Shown: positions 54,021 through 63,203, numbered from the stretch's first letter. The stretch is 64,000 nucleotides of DNA from Pseudomonas luteola NBRC 103146 (GCF_002091675.1 NZ_BDAE01000012.1:1-64000), one strand, 5' to 3'. The notes: generated by a model from the letters alone, not told the origin. Translations and numbers: made by a program.

Positions 54021-54688
54021 ATGCTCAACGATGCAACTATCCATGCCACGCTACGCCGGCATGCCCTGCTTGAGCTCCTACCGGAGGCGGCCTTCAAAGC
54101 GGTTTGCGCCCAGGCTCAAATTCGCCACCTTAGCCGCCAACAGGTGCTGTTTCGACAAGGCGAGCCGGCGAACCGCTTCTATGTTCTGATCGAGGGCCAG
54201 GTAACACTGACCCGCCTGTTGGATGAAGGTCAGGAAAGGCTGGTCGAAGTGATCCAGCCGGGTAACAGTTTTGCAGAGGCCCTGTTGTTCAGCGGCGTGC
54301 AGCAGTATCCGGTGACGGCCAGCACGTCGAGGGCTAGCACGCTCGTCAGCCTTGCAGGCACGCATTACAGAACGTTGCTGCAAGAGCACCCTGGAATCTG
54401 TCTGAGTTTACTCGCCAGTTTCAGCGCCTGCCTGCACCAGCGGCTCGTAGAAATCGATACCCTGACGCGTGCCAATGCAGTGCCCGCTTTCTGTGTCAAC
54501 AGCAGGAGGCGGACCAGGGCACGGTCGAACGCCGGGTATCCAAACGGCTGGTGGCCTCGCAGCTAGGCATACAGCCTGAGACCTTTTCCCGCATTCTTCA
54601 CAAGCTGATTGGTACCGGGCTCATTACCATGCAGCAACGCACCATTCAAATAATGGACAGGCCGAGTCTGCTGCATTATTGCGAGTGA
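54021..54688 (+). pseudogene. Crp/Fnr-family regulator (DnrE-like), one frameshift
   Basis: From the ATG at 54021 the cyclic-nucleotide-binding domain is intact (QVLFRQGEPANRFYVLIEGQ). Near 54469-54482 the frame shifts. The helix-turn-helix continues in the frame two bases on (LVASQLGIQPETFSRILHKL) and ends at TGA 54686-54688. Restoring one base joins them and gives about 222 residues, the usual size. It lacks the FNR cysteine set, so it belongs to the Dnr group, regulators that respond to nitric oxide. In P. stutzeri dnrE lies with narXL, which this place resembles. As read, no DNA-binding product is made. Confidence 0.85.
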
Positions 54689-54744
54689 ATTCCCGATGGC
54701 GATGCACCGGACAGCGCATCACCACCATCACCAGGAAGCTCTCA

Positions 54745-55324
54745 TTAAAGTGCCGCAGGCTTTATGGAAACGATCCGTCGCTTACACCGCCCTACTTTCA
54801 CACAGCGTGTATGCATGACCTGACCTGTTTTTAAGTTGCAGGGCTGGGTACGGCTGTCCAGCTGAGCCCTGAGCAGCTTCTGCCATCCGGTACGGCAGGC
54901 ATTGGGCGACCCGGAAGACAACAGATCAAAGTACCGTTACTGAAGCCAGCCAATGCACGGGACTGAAGGGTCGAGGTGCCAATCTCATCAAAAGACACCT
55001 GCCTGAACAGTTCGCCAAAACCTTCTACGGTTTTGTCCAGCAGAGGCGAAACGGCCTGCGGAGTATTGTCTCGCTCGGTAAAACCGGTACCGCCGGTAAG
55101 CAGAATCACTTGAACATCGGCATCCGCAATCCAGTGCGAAACACGTGCTCGTATCTGCCAGATGTCATCTTTGACCAAAGCACGATTCACAAGGCCGTGA
55201 CCGCGTCCAGTAATTCAGTCACCAACACCTCTCCGGAGACATCAGTCTCTAACGTACGCGTATCGCTGATGGTCAGTACGGCAATCTGGAGTGGTTGGAA
55301 TCGGGTATGTGCAAGATGGCCCAT
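54745..55324 (-). pseudogene. Molybdopterin adenylyltransferase-like MoaB, two frameshifts
   Basis: Three successive frames together give a complete MoaB: from ATG 55324 (AVLTISDTRT), then from about 55202 (VNRALVKDDIWQI, LLTGGTGFTERDNTPQAV) and from about 54905 (PNACRTGWQKLLRAQLD) to the TAA at 54747-54745. Each junction fits loss of one base. MoaB acts in molybdopterin synthesis. The genome presumably has MogA or another MoaB. A NarL-like box lies 59 bases upstream, so it was probably part of the nitrate regulon. Confidence 0.85.
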
Positions 55325-55382
55325 GGTGTATTCCTCATCAGAATCATGAAGAAAGCCTGAGCCTCACGTCTTGGTGCGCCTA

Positions 55383-55398
55383 TCCCTCATTGGAGGTA
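55383..55398. promoter_or_regulatory. NarL-like box upstream of moaB
   Basis: TCCCTCATTGGAGGTA matches 13 of 16 bases of the narK box and lies 59 bases before the moaB start. Confidence 0.5.
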
Positions 55399-55452
55399 TC
55401 ACTCTGCGTTCTGATGTCGCATGACTACCCGGTTGCTCCGTTAACGAAAGAG

Positions 55453-55482
55453 AAACCTTGGCCATTGGCAATGGTAAGGTTT
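55453..55482 (-). terminator. Hairpin, possible end of the formyltransferase transcript
   Basis: AAACCTT-CCATT / AATGG-AAGGTTT with a small internal mismatch. CTCTTTCGTT follows on the minus strand. It sits upstream of the moaB box, so it may also insulate moaB. Confidence 0.45.
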
Positions 55483-55680
55483 CAGCGGTATGGCAGGCTG
55501 AGTGGTAGCCAGAGAATACGGTTCAAACGATAAGCGCATTTGCCCAGTTGATCCTTCAGAGCGGAGCCGCCATGACTTCAGCTACTAGATGAGCAGGGTT
55601 ATGAAATCCGCCTACACCACTGGAGAACAGGCCGCCGGCAGCCACTATAGGCGGCCCGATGCAGGCATGTGCAACAGCTG

Positions 55681-56511
55681 CTATTCGGCAGTGACATCTG
55701 CGAATTTAAGACAGTAGGTGTGATCGATCTGCATGCCGATAGGTTGCTGCCCGTTTATGAGCAGACGCCCGAAAACTTCATGATCACCCAAGCAACTCAT
55801 CTGGGAAACCGTAATTGTTCGAATCCTGAACCACTGACTGCCGTACGCCAGACGGACACCGGCGTAGCATGCCTGACTTCTTGCGAGATTAAGGATGTCT
55901 GACGCAGGCATGCTTTCGTTGATGACGATGGAGGCTGCCGCGAAGGGCGGATAGTAAGAGCCCTCGCTGTTTTGAACGGGCTCCAACTCACCGTTCAGAT
56001 AACGGACAAGGTCACCCATAAGCACAGGCGTCTTCGCAAAGAGTGCCTGTAACAGATCCTTTTCGCTCATCCAATAATAAAAAGCGACCTTTTCTCTGGA
56101 GATGATCGCGCCTTCATCAACGGCCACCGTAACCTTGTGCAGCGATATACCGATCTCCTTCTCTCCCGCCGCGATGGCATGAAAGAGTGGGTGCTTTCCC
56201 TTATAGGTTGGCAGGTAGCTCGTGTGAATATTGAAGAAGGTGAACCTGCTTAACAGATTGGGCTTGATGATCCGACTGAAATAACAAATGACGCAGAAGT
56301 CAATGTCATTAACACCTGCCAGGGCCGTTTCGATGTCCTTATGGGAAGAAGCTACGCTGAGTGGAATATTTCTTAGAACGGTACAGGTTAAAAGGTCGTC
56401 ATTCAAAAGCTGACTTTCGCAAATGACACCCACAACCTCAAAATCTTGACTGCAACAAAAATAATCTAGAACAGCGGCATTACTGCCCAAAAAAACCATC
56501 TTATACGTCAT
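55681..56511 (-). CDS. Formyltransferase, probably sugar N-formyltransferase
   Basis: 276 residues from the ATG at 56511, which has AGG nine bases upstream. The catalytic triad of 10-formyl-tetrahydrofolate-dependent transferases is visible as N94 and H96 (FFNIHTSYLPTYKG) and D132 (VDEGAII). It is too short for tRNA formyltransferase, whose gene lies with def elsewhere. Its position next to a sugar aminotransferase suggests N-formylation of an amino-dideoxysugar, as by VioF. It is transcribed away from the rest of the polysaccharide genes. The C-terminal 80 residues have no known fold that I can name. Confidence 0.75.
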   Translation of the reverse strand: MTYKMVFLGSNAAVLDYFCCSQDFEVVGVICESQLLNDDLLTCTVLRNIPLSVASSHKDIETALAGVNDIDFCVICYFSRIIKPNLLSRFTFFNIHTSYLPTYKGKHPLFHAIAAGEKEIGISLHKVTVAVDEGAIISREKVAFYYWMSEKDLLQALFAKTPVLMGDLVRYLNGELEPVQNSEGSYYPPFAAASIVINESMPASDILNLARSQACYAGVRLAYGSQWFRIRTITVSQMSCLGDHEVFGRLLINGQQPIGMQIDHTYCLKFADVTAE

Positions 56512-57115
56512 AAGTACTTGCCTGATCGCCATGCCCATATGCTGGCAGTTTAAAACAAGTGACTGTACCGATATACAACAAGCGCTGTAAAGGCATTAAT
56601 ACCTGAATAATAAAAGGATTAATTATTTATATATTAAGACGGACGTTTAACTTTTTTCACCCGGAATATTTTCAAGCCATTTCTCATAATCAAAGAATGT
56701 ATCTTTTTTTGTTTTCCTCCTATGCTCGAAGCATCAAAAGCTCAATACCGCTCTGCTTCAACACTCTACTTGTTCCCAGCGCCGAATCTTACATACGCCG
56801 CCAACACAGGCCTACAGGCGAACGTAAGCCTGAATGCAAGCCTGTAAATAAACCTGTATGTAAAAAGCTTTATATAACCGTCCCTGAGCCACTTACGCAA
56901 AATAATAACCAAATATTCTTACCAGCCATTTGAACTTAATTAATCTCAGGCTATTCCTATTACGTGTTTCACAAAAAGACACGATTCAGGCTACCGCTGT
57001 AATGGGATGCTGCTTTTGCTTGGGACCATCCGTATAGATAGGCGACATTGAGAAATCTATAAATAGTAATCAATCCCGTTTTAAAGGTTTAACTGCTCAT
57101 TGGACGAGGAACAAA
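56512..57115. other. AT-rich divergent promoter region of the polysaccharide genes
   Basis: 604 bases, distinctly AT-rich, with no JUMPstart element that I recognise. A plus-strand 78-codon frame (56697-56933) contains near-repeats of KPxCKP type, but its start signal and composition are poor. Low GC is usual at horizontally exchanged surface-sugar loci. Confidence 0.45.
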
Positions 57116-58306
57116 ATGATCAATGTTACGCAGCCTTTCCCTGGCAACAAAGTCAAACTCCAGTCTTATATAGATCAGATATATGCTTCAGGCTGTTTTA
57201 CCAATCATGGTCCTCTTACTCGTCAGCTTGAGCAGCGTCTGAAAGAGTATCTAGGCGTACGGAATATCGTGCTTACAAGCAACGGTACCCTGGCTCTTCA
57301 GATCGCTTACCGTGCTTTGGGTATTCAAGGTAGCGCAATCACAACACCGTTCAGCTTCATTGCAACCAGTAGCACACTGCAATGGGAGCATATTCGTCCG
57401 GTTTTCTCAGATATCGATCCTGTTACCTGGAACCTTGATCCCAGCCAGATCGAAGCCAGGCTGCAAAAGGACACTTCAGCCATCGTTGCAACCCATGTAT
57501 TCGGTAATCCGTGCGATGTGGAGCGCATCCAGGCAATCGCTGACCGTAACGGTCTGAAAACCATCTACGACGGCGCTCATGCCTTTGGCGTTCGCTATAA
57601 GGGAGAATCGATTGCCAACTGGGGCGATATCTGTACCTTGAGTTTTCACGCTACCAAGGTTTTCCATACCATCGAAGGAGGCGCCATCGTCACCAATGAT
57701 GATGATTTGGCTCAACGTGCCCGTGAACTTGCCAACTTTGGTTTCTCCGAAGGCAATCGATTGAGTGGTCCGGGTATTAACGCCAAGCTCAACGAATTCT
57801 CTGCCGCAATGGGGCTCTGTGTTCTTGACGATATTGATCTGATCCTAGAGGAGCGGGCTGAAATCGGTCATCGGTATGAATTAGCCTTGGCAGGCTATCT
57901 GGATCTTCAGCATCAGCAGCCGGGTAGCGAACGTAACTACAGCTATTTTCCAATCGCTCTGCAGGAAGAAAGCGAGCTGCTCAGAGTGGCAGGTCAGCTT
58001 AACGAAAGGCAGATCAATCCACGCCGCTACTTCTACCCTTCTCTCGATACCGTTGAATACCTTCAGCCGCAGCAGCCTCAATGGATTTCCAGAGGCTTGA
58101 GTAAACGCGTGCTCTGTCTGCCGATCTTTCCTGGACTTACCTGGGAGTCGCAGCGCACGGTTATCGAAACGGTGCTCAGAGAAGTCGAGGCCAGACAACT
58201 TGTACGCTCGCAGCGCGAGACGTCCGGGCCTTACCAGGATGCCTTTACTTTCAACACCATGAGTGCCCTGCCTCTGTCCAACATGTGCAAGAAGTTCACC
58301 CTGTGA
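57116..58306 (+). CDS. DegT/DnrJ/EryC1 sugar aminotransferase (VioA-like)
   Basis: 396 residues of PLP-dependent fold. K181 (SFHATKVFHTIEGGA) should bind PLP, with D152 (YDGAHAFG) opposite it and SNGTLAL near 55. It resembles VioA-type transaminases that form dTDP-4-amino-4,6-dideoxyglucose, though related enzymes make other amino sugars. No RmlA/RmlB genes are in the window, so the substrate must come from elsewhere. Its stop overlaps the next start (GTGA). Confidence 0.85.
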   Translation: MINVTQPFPGNKVKLQSYIDQIYASGCFTNHGPLTRQLEQRLKEYLGVRNIVLTSNGTLALQIAYRALGIQGSAITTPFSFIATSSTLQWEHIRPVFSDIDPVTWNLDPSQIEARLQKDTSAIVATHVFGNPCDVERIQAIADRNGLKTIYDGAHAFGVRYKGESIANWGDICTLSFHATKVFHTIEGGAIVTNDDDLAQRARELANFGFSEGNRLSGPGINAKLNEFSAAMGLCVLDDIDLILEERAEIGHRYELALAGYLDLQHQQPGSERNYSYFPIALQEESELLRVAGQLNERQINPRRYFYPSLDTVEYLQPQQPQWISRGLSKRVLCLPIFPGLTWESQRTVIETVLREVEARQLVRSQRETSGPYQDAFTFNTMSALPLSNMCKKFTL

Positions 58307-59826
58307 GCACTTCCCTAAAACGTTTTATGCTCAAGAACACCGGGCTCAGTTACCTGGGTCAGATCTATGTAATGCTGGCCGGCATCCTGATCATGCCGTT
58401 CTATCTCAGGCATATGGGTGCCGAAGCCTATGGCCTGATCGGTTTTTTTACGGCCATGCAGGCGTGGCTTTATCTGTTGGATGCGGGACTATCGCCCGCG
58501 CTTGCCCGTCAGATCGCTCATTTTCGGGGCACTCAGCAACACAGCCGATACACCTCCAGCCGTCTGCTGCGCTCGTTCGAGCTGCTTATCCTGCCGATAG
58601 CCGTGCTGACCGGCCTAGCTATTCATATGGGCAGTAATGCCATAGCCCATGGGTGGCTGCAGGCGAGCCAGCTCGATCCTGTAATGATTGGGCAGTGCAT
58701 TAGCCTAATGGGGCTGATGATAGTGCTGAAGCTTTACGCCACGCTCTACAAGAGCGGTATTCAAGGCATGGAGCAGCATCATTGGCTCAACGGCATCAAT
58801 GTCTTTTTTGCAACGCTCCGGTATTTTGGCGCGCTGTTGTTTATTACCTATGTCAGTGCACAGCCCCTCCACTTCTTTCTCTATCAGACACTCGTAGGGC
58901 TGCTGGAAACGTTGTCCTTTGCTCACCGAGCCTATGATCTGATGCCCCGCCCTCGTCGCCTGACCGGATTTCACTGGCGGCTGGTCAAGCCTGTTTTACC
59001 GTTTGCCCTGGGTATGTCGTCCAGCACCGTACTGTGGATGCTGCAAACCCAGTTGGACAAAGTGCTGCTTTCCAAAGCGCTTACGTTGCAGGAATACGGC
59101 TATTTCTCGTTGGTTGCCCTGATCGCGACCGGCATTCTGTCGCTGACCAACCCCCTTGTACAAACGTTGTTGCCACGCCTGACCATGCTGACAGCGGAAG
59201 GCCGAATGACTGAGATGCGGGCGTTATACCTGAACGTATCACGTCTGTTTTGCAGTGTGCTGTTTCCCATGGCGGGTGTGATCGCCTTCCATGGACAAGC
59301 GCTTCTCCATGCCTGGACAGGCAACGCCGAGGCCGCGCTCTGGAGCGGTCCTGTCTTGGTCTGGTACGTTCTTGGCAGCGCGTTACTGGCCATGAGCGGG
59401 TTTCAATTCTATCTGCAATATGCCCATGGCCAACTGCGGATGCATGTCTGGTTTGGTATCTGCTCAACGGCTATCAGCGTGCCGCTCATGGCTTACGCCA
59501 TTTTGACCCATGGCGCGCTAGGAGCTGCCGGGGTCTGGTTTGCGGTCAGCCTTGCCTCCTTGGTCATCTGGCCTCATATCGTTCATGAGCGGTATTCACC
59601 GGGCCTTAGCTTCCTTTGGTTGTCGGACCTCTTGCGTATAGCCGGCATGACCGCCCTCGGCCTGGCGGCAGGCGACTGGCTGCTGCCAGCCCTGGATGGC
59701 AGCCAACGGATCGAGACCTTTATAGGTCTGGCGGGACGAGGACTGCTCTGTCTGCTGCTGGTGTTTGTGTCTGCCAAAGCCGTATTTTCAAAACCGTATC
59801 TTTTGGATCAAACCCCGAGCGTTTAA
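58303..59826 (+). CDS. Polysaccharide flippase (Wzx/MATE-like)
   Basis: 507 residues from the GTG at 58303, overlapping the upstream stop by four bases. A GTG at 58285 is an alternative start. About twelve to fourteen helices are visible, with the N-terminal LKNTGLSYLGQIYVMLAGIL segment typical of the PST/Wzx group. It should move lipid-linked oligosaccharide across the inner membrane. A Wzy polymerase is not evident in the window. Confidence 0.85.
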   Translation: MSTSLKRFMLKNTGLSYLGQIYVMLAGILIMPFYLRHMGAEAYGLIGFFTAMQAWLYLLDAGLSPALARQIAHFRGTQQHSRYTSSRLLRSFELLILPIAVLTGLAIHMGSNAIAHGWLQASQLDPVMIGQCISLMGLMIVLKLYATLYKSGIQGMEQHHWLNGINVFFATLRYFGALLFITYVSAQPLHFFLYQTLVGLLETLSFAHRAYDLMPRPRRLTGFHWRLVKPVLPFALGMSSSTVLWMLQTQLDKVLLSKALTLQEYGYFSLVALIATGILSLTNPLVQTLLPRLTMLTAEGRMTEMRALYLNVSRLFCSVLFPMAGVIAFHGQALLHAWTGNAEAALWSGPVLVWYVLGSALLAMSGFQFYLQYAHGQLRMHVWFGICSTAISVPLMAYAILTHGALGAAGVWFAVSLASLVIWPHIVHERYSPGLSFLWLSDLLRIAGMTALGLAAGDWLLPALDGSQRIETFIGLAGRGLLCLLLVFVSAKAVFSKPYLLDQTPSV

Positions 59827-59828
59827 TC

Positions 59829-60761
59829 ATGGAAGCAAGAACCGAACAGGTCATCAGGGAGCACTGGGGTGCTGATGAGAAACCGCTGGTCAGTGTTGTC
59901 TGCCTGACCTTCAACCAAGCGGCGTTCATCCGAGAAACGCTGGAGGGCTTCCTGATTCAGGAGACGCGGTTTCCCTTCGAGGTCATCGTGCATGACGACG
60001 CTTCGACGGATGGAACACAAACCATCATCCAGGAATATGCCGCACGCTATCCCTCCATCATCAAGCCTATCTACCAGCAGCAGAACCAATACAGCCTGGG
60101 GGTTCCGTTCATTACTAAAATCTTTGCCTCGCTGGACACCCCTTATATTGCCATTTGCGAAGGTGATGATTTTTGGACGGACCCGCACAAGCTACAGCTG
60201 CAGGTCGACTTTCTTGAGCGCCACGAAGATTATGTGATGGCGTTTCACGACGCCTATATGTTCAACGAGCAGGGCATCATCCGGAACGTTCAACTGGCCG
60301 GACTGCATCGGCGCGATGCAAGTCAGCAGGAACTGCTGCGGGCTCGGTACTTTTCTACGCTCACCGTCTGCTTTCGCAACGTGATCAAGGCCCTTCCGCC
60401 CGAGCTGCACGGTGTGCGTATGGAGGACATGTGCTGGTGGTCATTGCTGGGCGCTCACGGCAAAGGCAAGTACATGAAAGAAATCCGTCCGGCTGCCTAC
60501 CGTGTGCACAAGAATGGTGTCTTGTCGATGCGTCCGCAAAAGCACCGCACCGCCATGAGCCTGCACGCCTACTACAGCCTGGCCCGCTACTACCAGCGCA
60601 TCGGCCAGCAAGACCTGTATGAATATTTCATGACCCAGGTATTCAGCCAGTCTCTGATTGTAATGACCCACCGCAACCGCATTCAGGCCTTCCTGCAATT
60701 GGTCCGCAAGGTTCTATTCAAACCCTTCACCAACATCATTCCTTCGGTCATTCGAAAATGA
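59829..60761 (+). CDS. Family 2 glycosyltransferase
   Basis: 310 residues from the ATG at 59829, two bases after the flippase stop. The GT-A fold shows VSVVCLTFNQ, the D56-D57 pair (VHDDAST) and EGDDFW (111-116), the nucleotide-sugar and metal site. The donor and acceptor are unknown. A C-terminal amphipathic segment could attach it to the membrane. It belongs to the same transcript as the aminotransferase and flippase. Confidence 0.88.
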   Translation: MEARTEQVIREHWGADEKPLVSVVCLTFNQAAFIRETLEGFLIQETRFPFEVIVHDDASTDGTQTIIQEYAARYPSIIKPIYQQQNQYSLGVPFITKIFASLDTPYIAICEGDDFWTDPHKLQLQVDFLERHEDYVMAFHDAYMFNEQGIIRNVQLAGLHRRDASQQELLRARYFSTLTVCFRNVIKALPPELHGVRMEDMCWWSLLGAHGKGKYMKEIRPAAYRVHKNGVLSMRPQKHRTAMSLHAYYSLARYYQRIGQQDLYEYFMTQVFSQSLIVMTHRNRIQAFLQLVRKVLFKPFTNIIPSVIRK

Positions 60762-60873
60762 TCAGGCTTTCCTCAGCGGTATTGCTGCGCTGCGGTGCAG
60801 CTTCTGGCCTCAAGAACGCTCACGCGAACGTACGCCTACCTGATTCCCGTCATGCCGTGCAAGGAGAAGCACC

Positions 60874-61650
60874 ATGCTTAAAACGATTTCAATGATGCAG
60901 CCCTATCTGTTTCCCTACCTGGGCTACTTTCAGCTGATCGCCGCCAGTGACGTCTTTGTACTGGTCGATGACCTGCAGTTCGTCAAAGGCTCCTGGATGA
61001 ACCGCAACCGGGTATTAACTCACGATGGTCAGCCCAAGCTGATTACCTTTCCGCTGCGTAAGGGCAGTCGCCGGGCCGCTATCAATGAGCGCTGGCTGTC
61101 AGAGACGTTCGACCAGGAAGCAGACGCACTGCTTACCATGCTTGAGCACACCTACAAGAAAGCTCCCTATAAAACAGAAGTCCTGGCGCTGCTCAAAAGC
61201 ATCTTTGCTAATCCGGATCGTAACCTTGCGCGGTTCACCGAAAACTCGATTCGAGCCCTGTGCCAGTATATGAAAATCGAGACGCCCATCCTGATGCTTT
61301 CAGAACTGGCGGATACCCGGGCGATGGATAAGCAGGACCGCATCATTCGGATCGTTCAGCAGCTGGAAGGCACCCGCTACCTCAACTCAATCGGCGGTGT
61401 CCCACTCTACTGTCCTGACTATTTCGCCGATCATGGGCTGCAATTGCGCTTCATCAAGATGGATGAAGTGACCTATCCTCAGCTTACCGCTGAGTTTGTC
61501 CCATCCCTTTCCATTATCGACGTGCTGATGTTCAATTCAGCGGAGTCTGTAAAAGAACTGCTTACTCGCTATACGTTGATAGAGGGCGTGGCACAGTCGG
61601 ACTTACAGGTTGAGGTTGATACAATCCAGCCTGAGTATGCCGTCATATAG
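60874..61650 (+). CDS. WbqC-like family protein
   Basis: 258 residues. The start MMQPYLFPYLGYFQLIAASD and the segments LVDDLQFVKGSWMNRN and YLNSIGGVPLY match the WbqC-like family, found in O-antigen and other surface-sugar loci. Its exact reaction is uncertain. Some members are linked to acyl or amino modification of sugars. It lies 112 bases after the glycosyltransferase, with AAGGAG in front of the ATG. Confidence 0.85.
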   Translation: MLKTISMMQPYLFPYLGYFQLIAASDVFVLVDDLQFVKGSWMNRNRVLTHDGQPKLITFPLRKGSRRAAINERWLSETFDQEADALLTMLEHTYKKAPYKTEVLALLKSIFANPDRNLARFTENSIRALCQYMKIETPILMLSELADTRAMDKQDRIIRIVQQLEGTRYLNSIGGVPLYCPDYFADHGLQLRFIKMDEVTYPQLTAEFVPSLSIIDVLMFNSAESVKELLTRYTLIEGVAQSDLQVEVDTIQPEYAVI

Positions 61651-61776
61651 ACGCGATCACTTGACGGGTGTATCAGTATCAACAGGCAGGCTACTGTGTT
61701 TTCAATACGATACCGCAGCCTGCCATCATAACGATTTACTCAGACTACCCTGTAACGAAAGACTTTTTTGCAGTCC

Positions 61777-62016
61777 TCACGCCGTTGGGTTCAAGATCGT
61801 CAACAATACCTGAGCGTGTTCTGCTGCATCCCTTCCCAAGCCTGTCAGATAACCACCGTCGACTTGACTGATCAGGCCCTTTTCATGAAGTCGCTTGATA
61901 GCGGCCAGGACTTCTTGCGTGGCGTCGTGGTGCACCTTTAAACCGGCCAGACTGTTGCTGAGGTCATATCGAGCCAGAAGGTTCATTTCTTCGATGAGTT
62001 CTTGGGTATACGGCAT
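61777..62016 (-). CDS. TIGR02647 family DNA-binding-like protein
   Basis: 79 residues: MPYTQELIEEMNLLARYDLS, then IKRLHEKGLISQVDGGYLT as a winged-helix-like part and a helical end. This is the TIGR02647 family common in Pseudomonas. Its role is unknown. The gene stands alone. Confidence 0.85.
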   Translation of the reverse strand: MPYTQELIEEMNLLARYDLSNSLAGLKVHHDATQEVLAAIKRLHEKGLISQVDGGYLTGLGRDAAEHAQVLLTILNPTA

Positions 62017-62118
62017 AGCGTGTCCTTATTTAAGTAACCCTCTTTCTGAGTCTAGCTGCCCTGCTTCAAAAAGCCTGCCTGAGAAAATGTTTCACTTTAA
62101 ATCACATGCGGTGTGCCG

Positions 62119-62193
62119 TTATCCGCTTATGGCCATATACAACACCAGCGCTGAAGCCATAACGTAAACCGCACTATGCAAAAAGGTGTTCAT
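62119..62193 (-). CDS. Possible 24-residue membrane peptide
   Basis: The frame begins MNTFLHSAVYVMASALVLYM and ends four residues later. The ATG at 62193 follows GAGGGA by about eight bases. It forms one membrane helix with almost no other sequence, like small accessory peptides of oxidases or transporters. It lies between TIGR02647 and a divergent LysR gene. No partner gene is adjacent. Confidence 0.4.
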   Translation of the reverse strand: MNTFLHSAVYVMASALVLYMAISG

Positions 62194-62300
62194 GATGCGC
62201 TTCCCTCACGTTTAATGACAGGAAGGAGCCTAATAGTCATCCAGATCTGGAAAAAGCCAGTACACTAGGAATGACTGTCAACCAGGAAGAGACTCAGGCC

Positions 62301-63179
62301 ATGCAATTCGAGGATTTAAGGCTGTTTGTAACTACGATCAACGAGCAGAGCTTTACCGCTGCGGCAGAAAAACTGGGGCTTTCCAAACAGTACGTCAGCC
62401 GAAGAACCATGGCGCTGGAAGAAGAACTTGGTGTACGCCTGCTCAACCGGACGACACGTAGCCTGAAACCTACCGACCTGGGTATGACCCTCTACGAACG
62501 GGCCGTTCGGATTCTGGATGAAGTCAACGAAACGCAGGAGTTAGTATCCAGCCAGGGCGTGAACGTTCGCGGAACTTTACGTGTTTCGGCCCCAATGACA
62601 TTTGGTACGCTGCATGTCAGCCCGCTGTTGCCCAGGTTCATGCAGGAAAACCCGTTGATCAGTCTGGAGCTGGATCTCAATGACCGATCAGTAGACCTGG
62701 TGGCTGAGGGATATGACATGGCGATCCGTGGCGGGATACTGGAGGATTCTACACTTATCGCCAAGCGTCTGATGGACATTCCAATGACGGCCTGCGCAAG
62801 CCCGGCGTACCTGGAGCGCCACTCAACCCCCGAAACGCCAGATGACTTGCGTCACCATGAATGTTTGCTCTACGGGCACGTGAAAAGTGTAGAGTGGAAA
62901 TTTCAAACCCAGGGCCAGCTCGTATGCGTACCCGTGAAAGGCAAGCTGCGCACCAATAATGGTGAAGTTGTCCGGGACGCGGCGGTAGCCGGTCTTGGCA
63001 TTGCCTATCTGCCGGTTTTCATTGTCAGTGATGCGCTCAACGATGGGCGTTTACAGCCGGTCCTGCAGGCGCACCAGCCACCCACTTCAGCCTTTTATGC
63101 GGTCTATCCTCAGCATCGTCAATCATCCAGAGCCGTGCAGACATTCGCCACCTTTCTCAAGGACCATCTGGCGGTGTAG
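62301..63179 (+). CDS. LysR-family transcriptional regulator
   Basis: 292 residues from the ATG at 62301, preceded by AGGAAGAG and CAGG. The N-terminal helix-turn-helix (SFTAAAEKLGLSKQYVSRRT) and the substrate domain are complete, with VRGTLRVSAPMTFG as the hinge. It belongs to the CrgA-like branch, which often controls redox or detoxification genes. No divergent target gene is clear unless it is the small peptide at 62119-62193. Confidence 0.9.
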   Translation: MQFEDLRLFVTTINEQSFTAAAEKLGLSKQYVSRRTMALEEELGVRLLNRTTRSLKPTDLGMTLYERAVRILDEVNETQELVSSQGVNVRGTLRVSAPMTFGTLHVSPLLPRFMQENPLISLELDLNDRSVDLVAEGYDMAIRGGILEDSTLIAKRLMDIPMTACASPAYLERHSTPETPDDLRHHECLLYGHVKSVEWKFQTQGQLVCVPVKGKLRTNNGEVVRDAAVAGLGIAYLPVFIVSDALNDGRLQPVLQAHQPPTSAFYAVYPQHRQSSRAVQTFATFLKDHLAV

Positions 63180-63203
63180 GTATGCCCATAGTCCGCGAAA
63201 CCC

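Larger units (their letters stand above)
55325..55680. other. Intergenic region between moaB and the formyltransferase
   Basis: 356 bases with the moaB promoter and two hairpins. One is listed separately at 55453-55482. The other is GGCCGCC (55630-55636) / GGCGGCC (55650-55656), 25 bases after the formyltransferase stop. No gene is seen. Confidence 0.4.

Noticed and set aside
56697-56933. 78-codon frame with KP-rich near-repeats
   Set aside because: Lies in AT-rich promoter DNA, lacks a good start, and its composition is unlike neighbouring genes.
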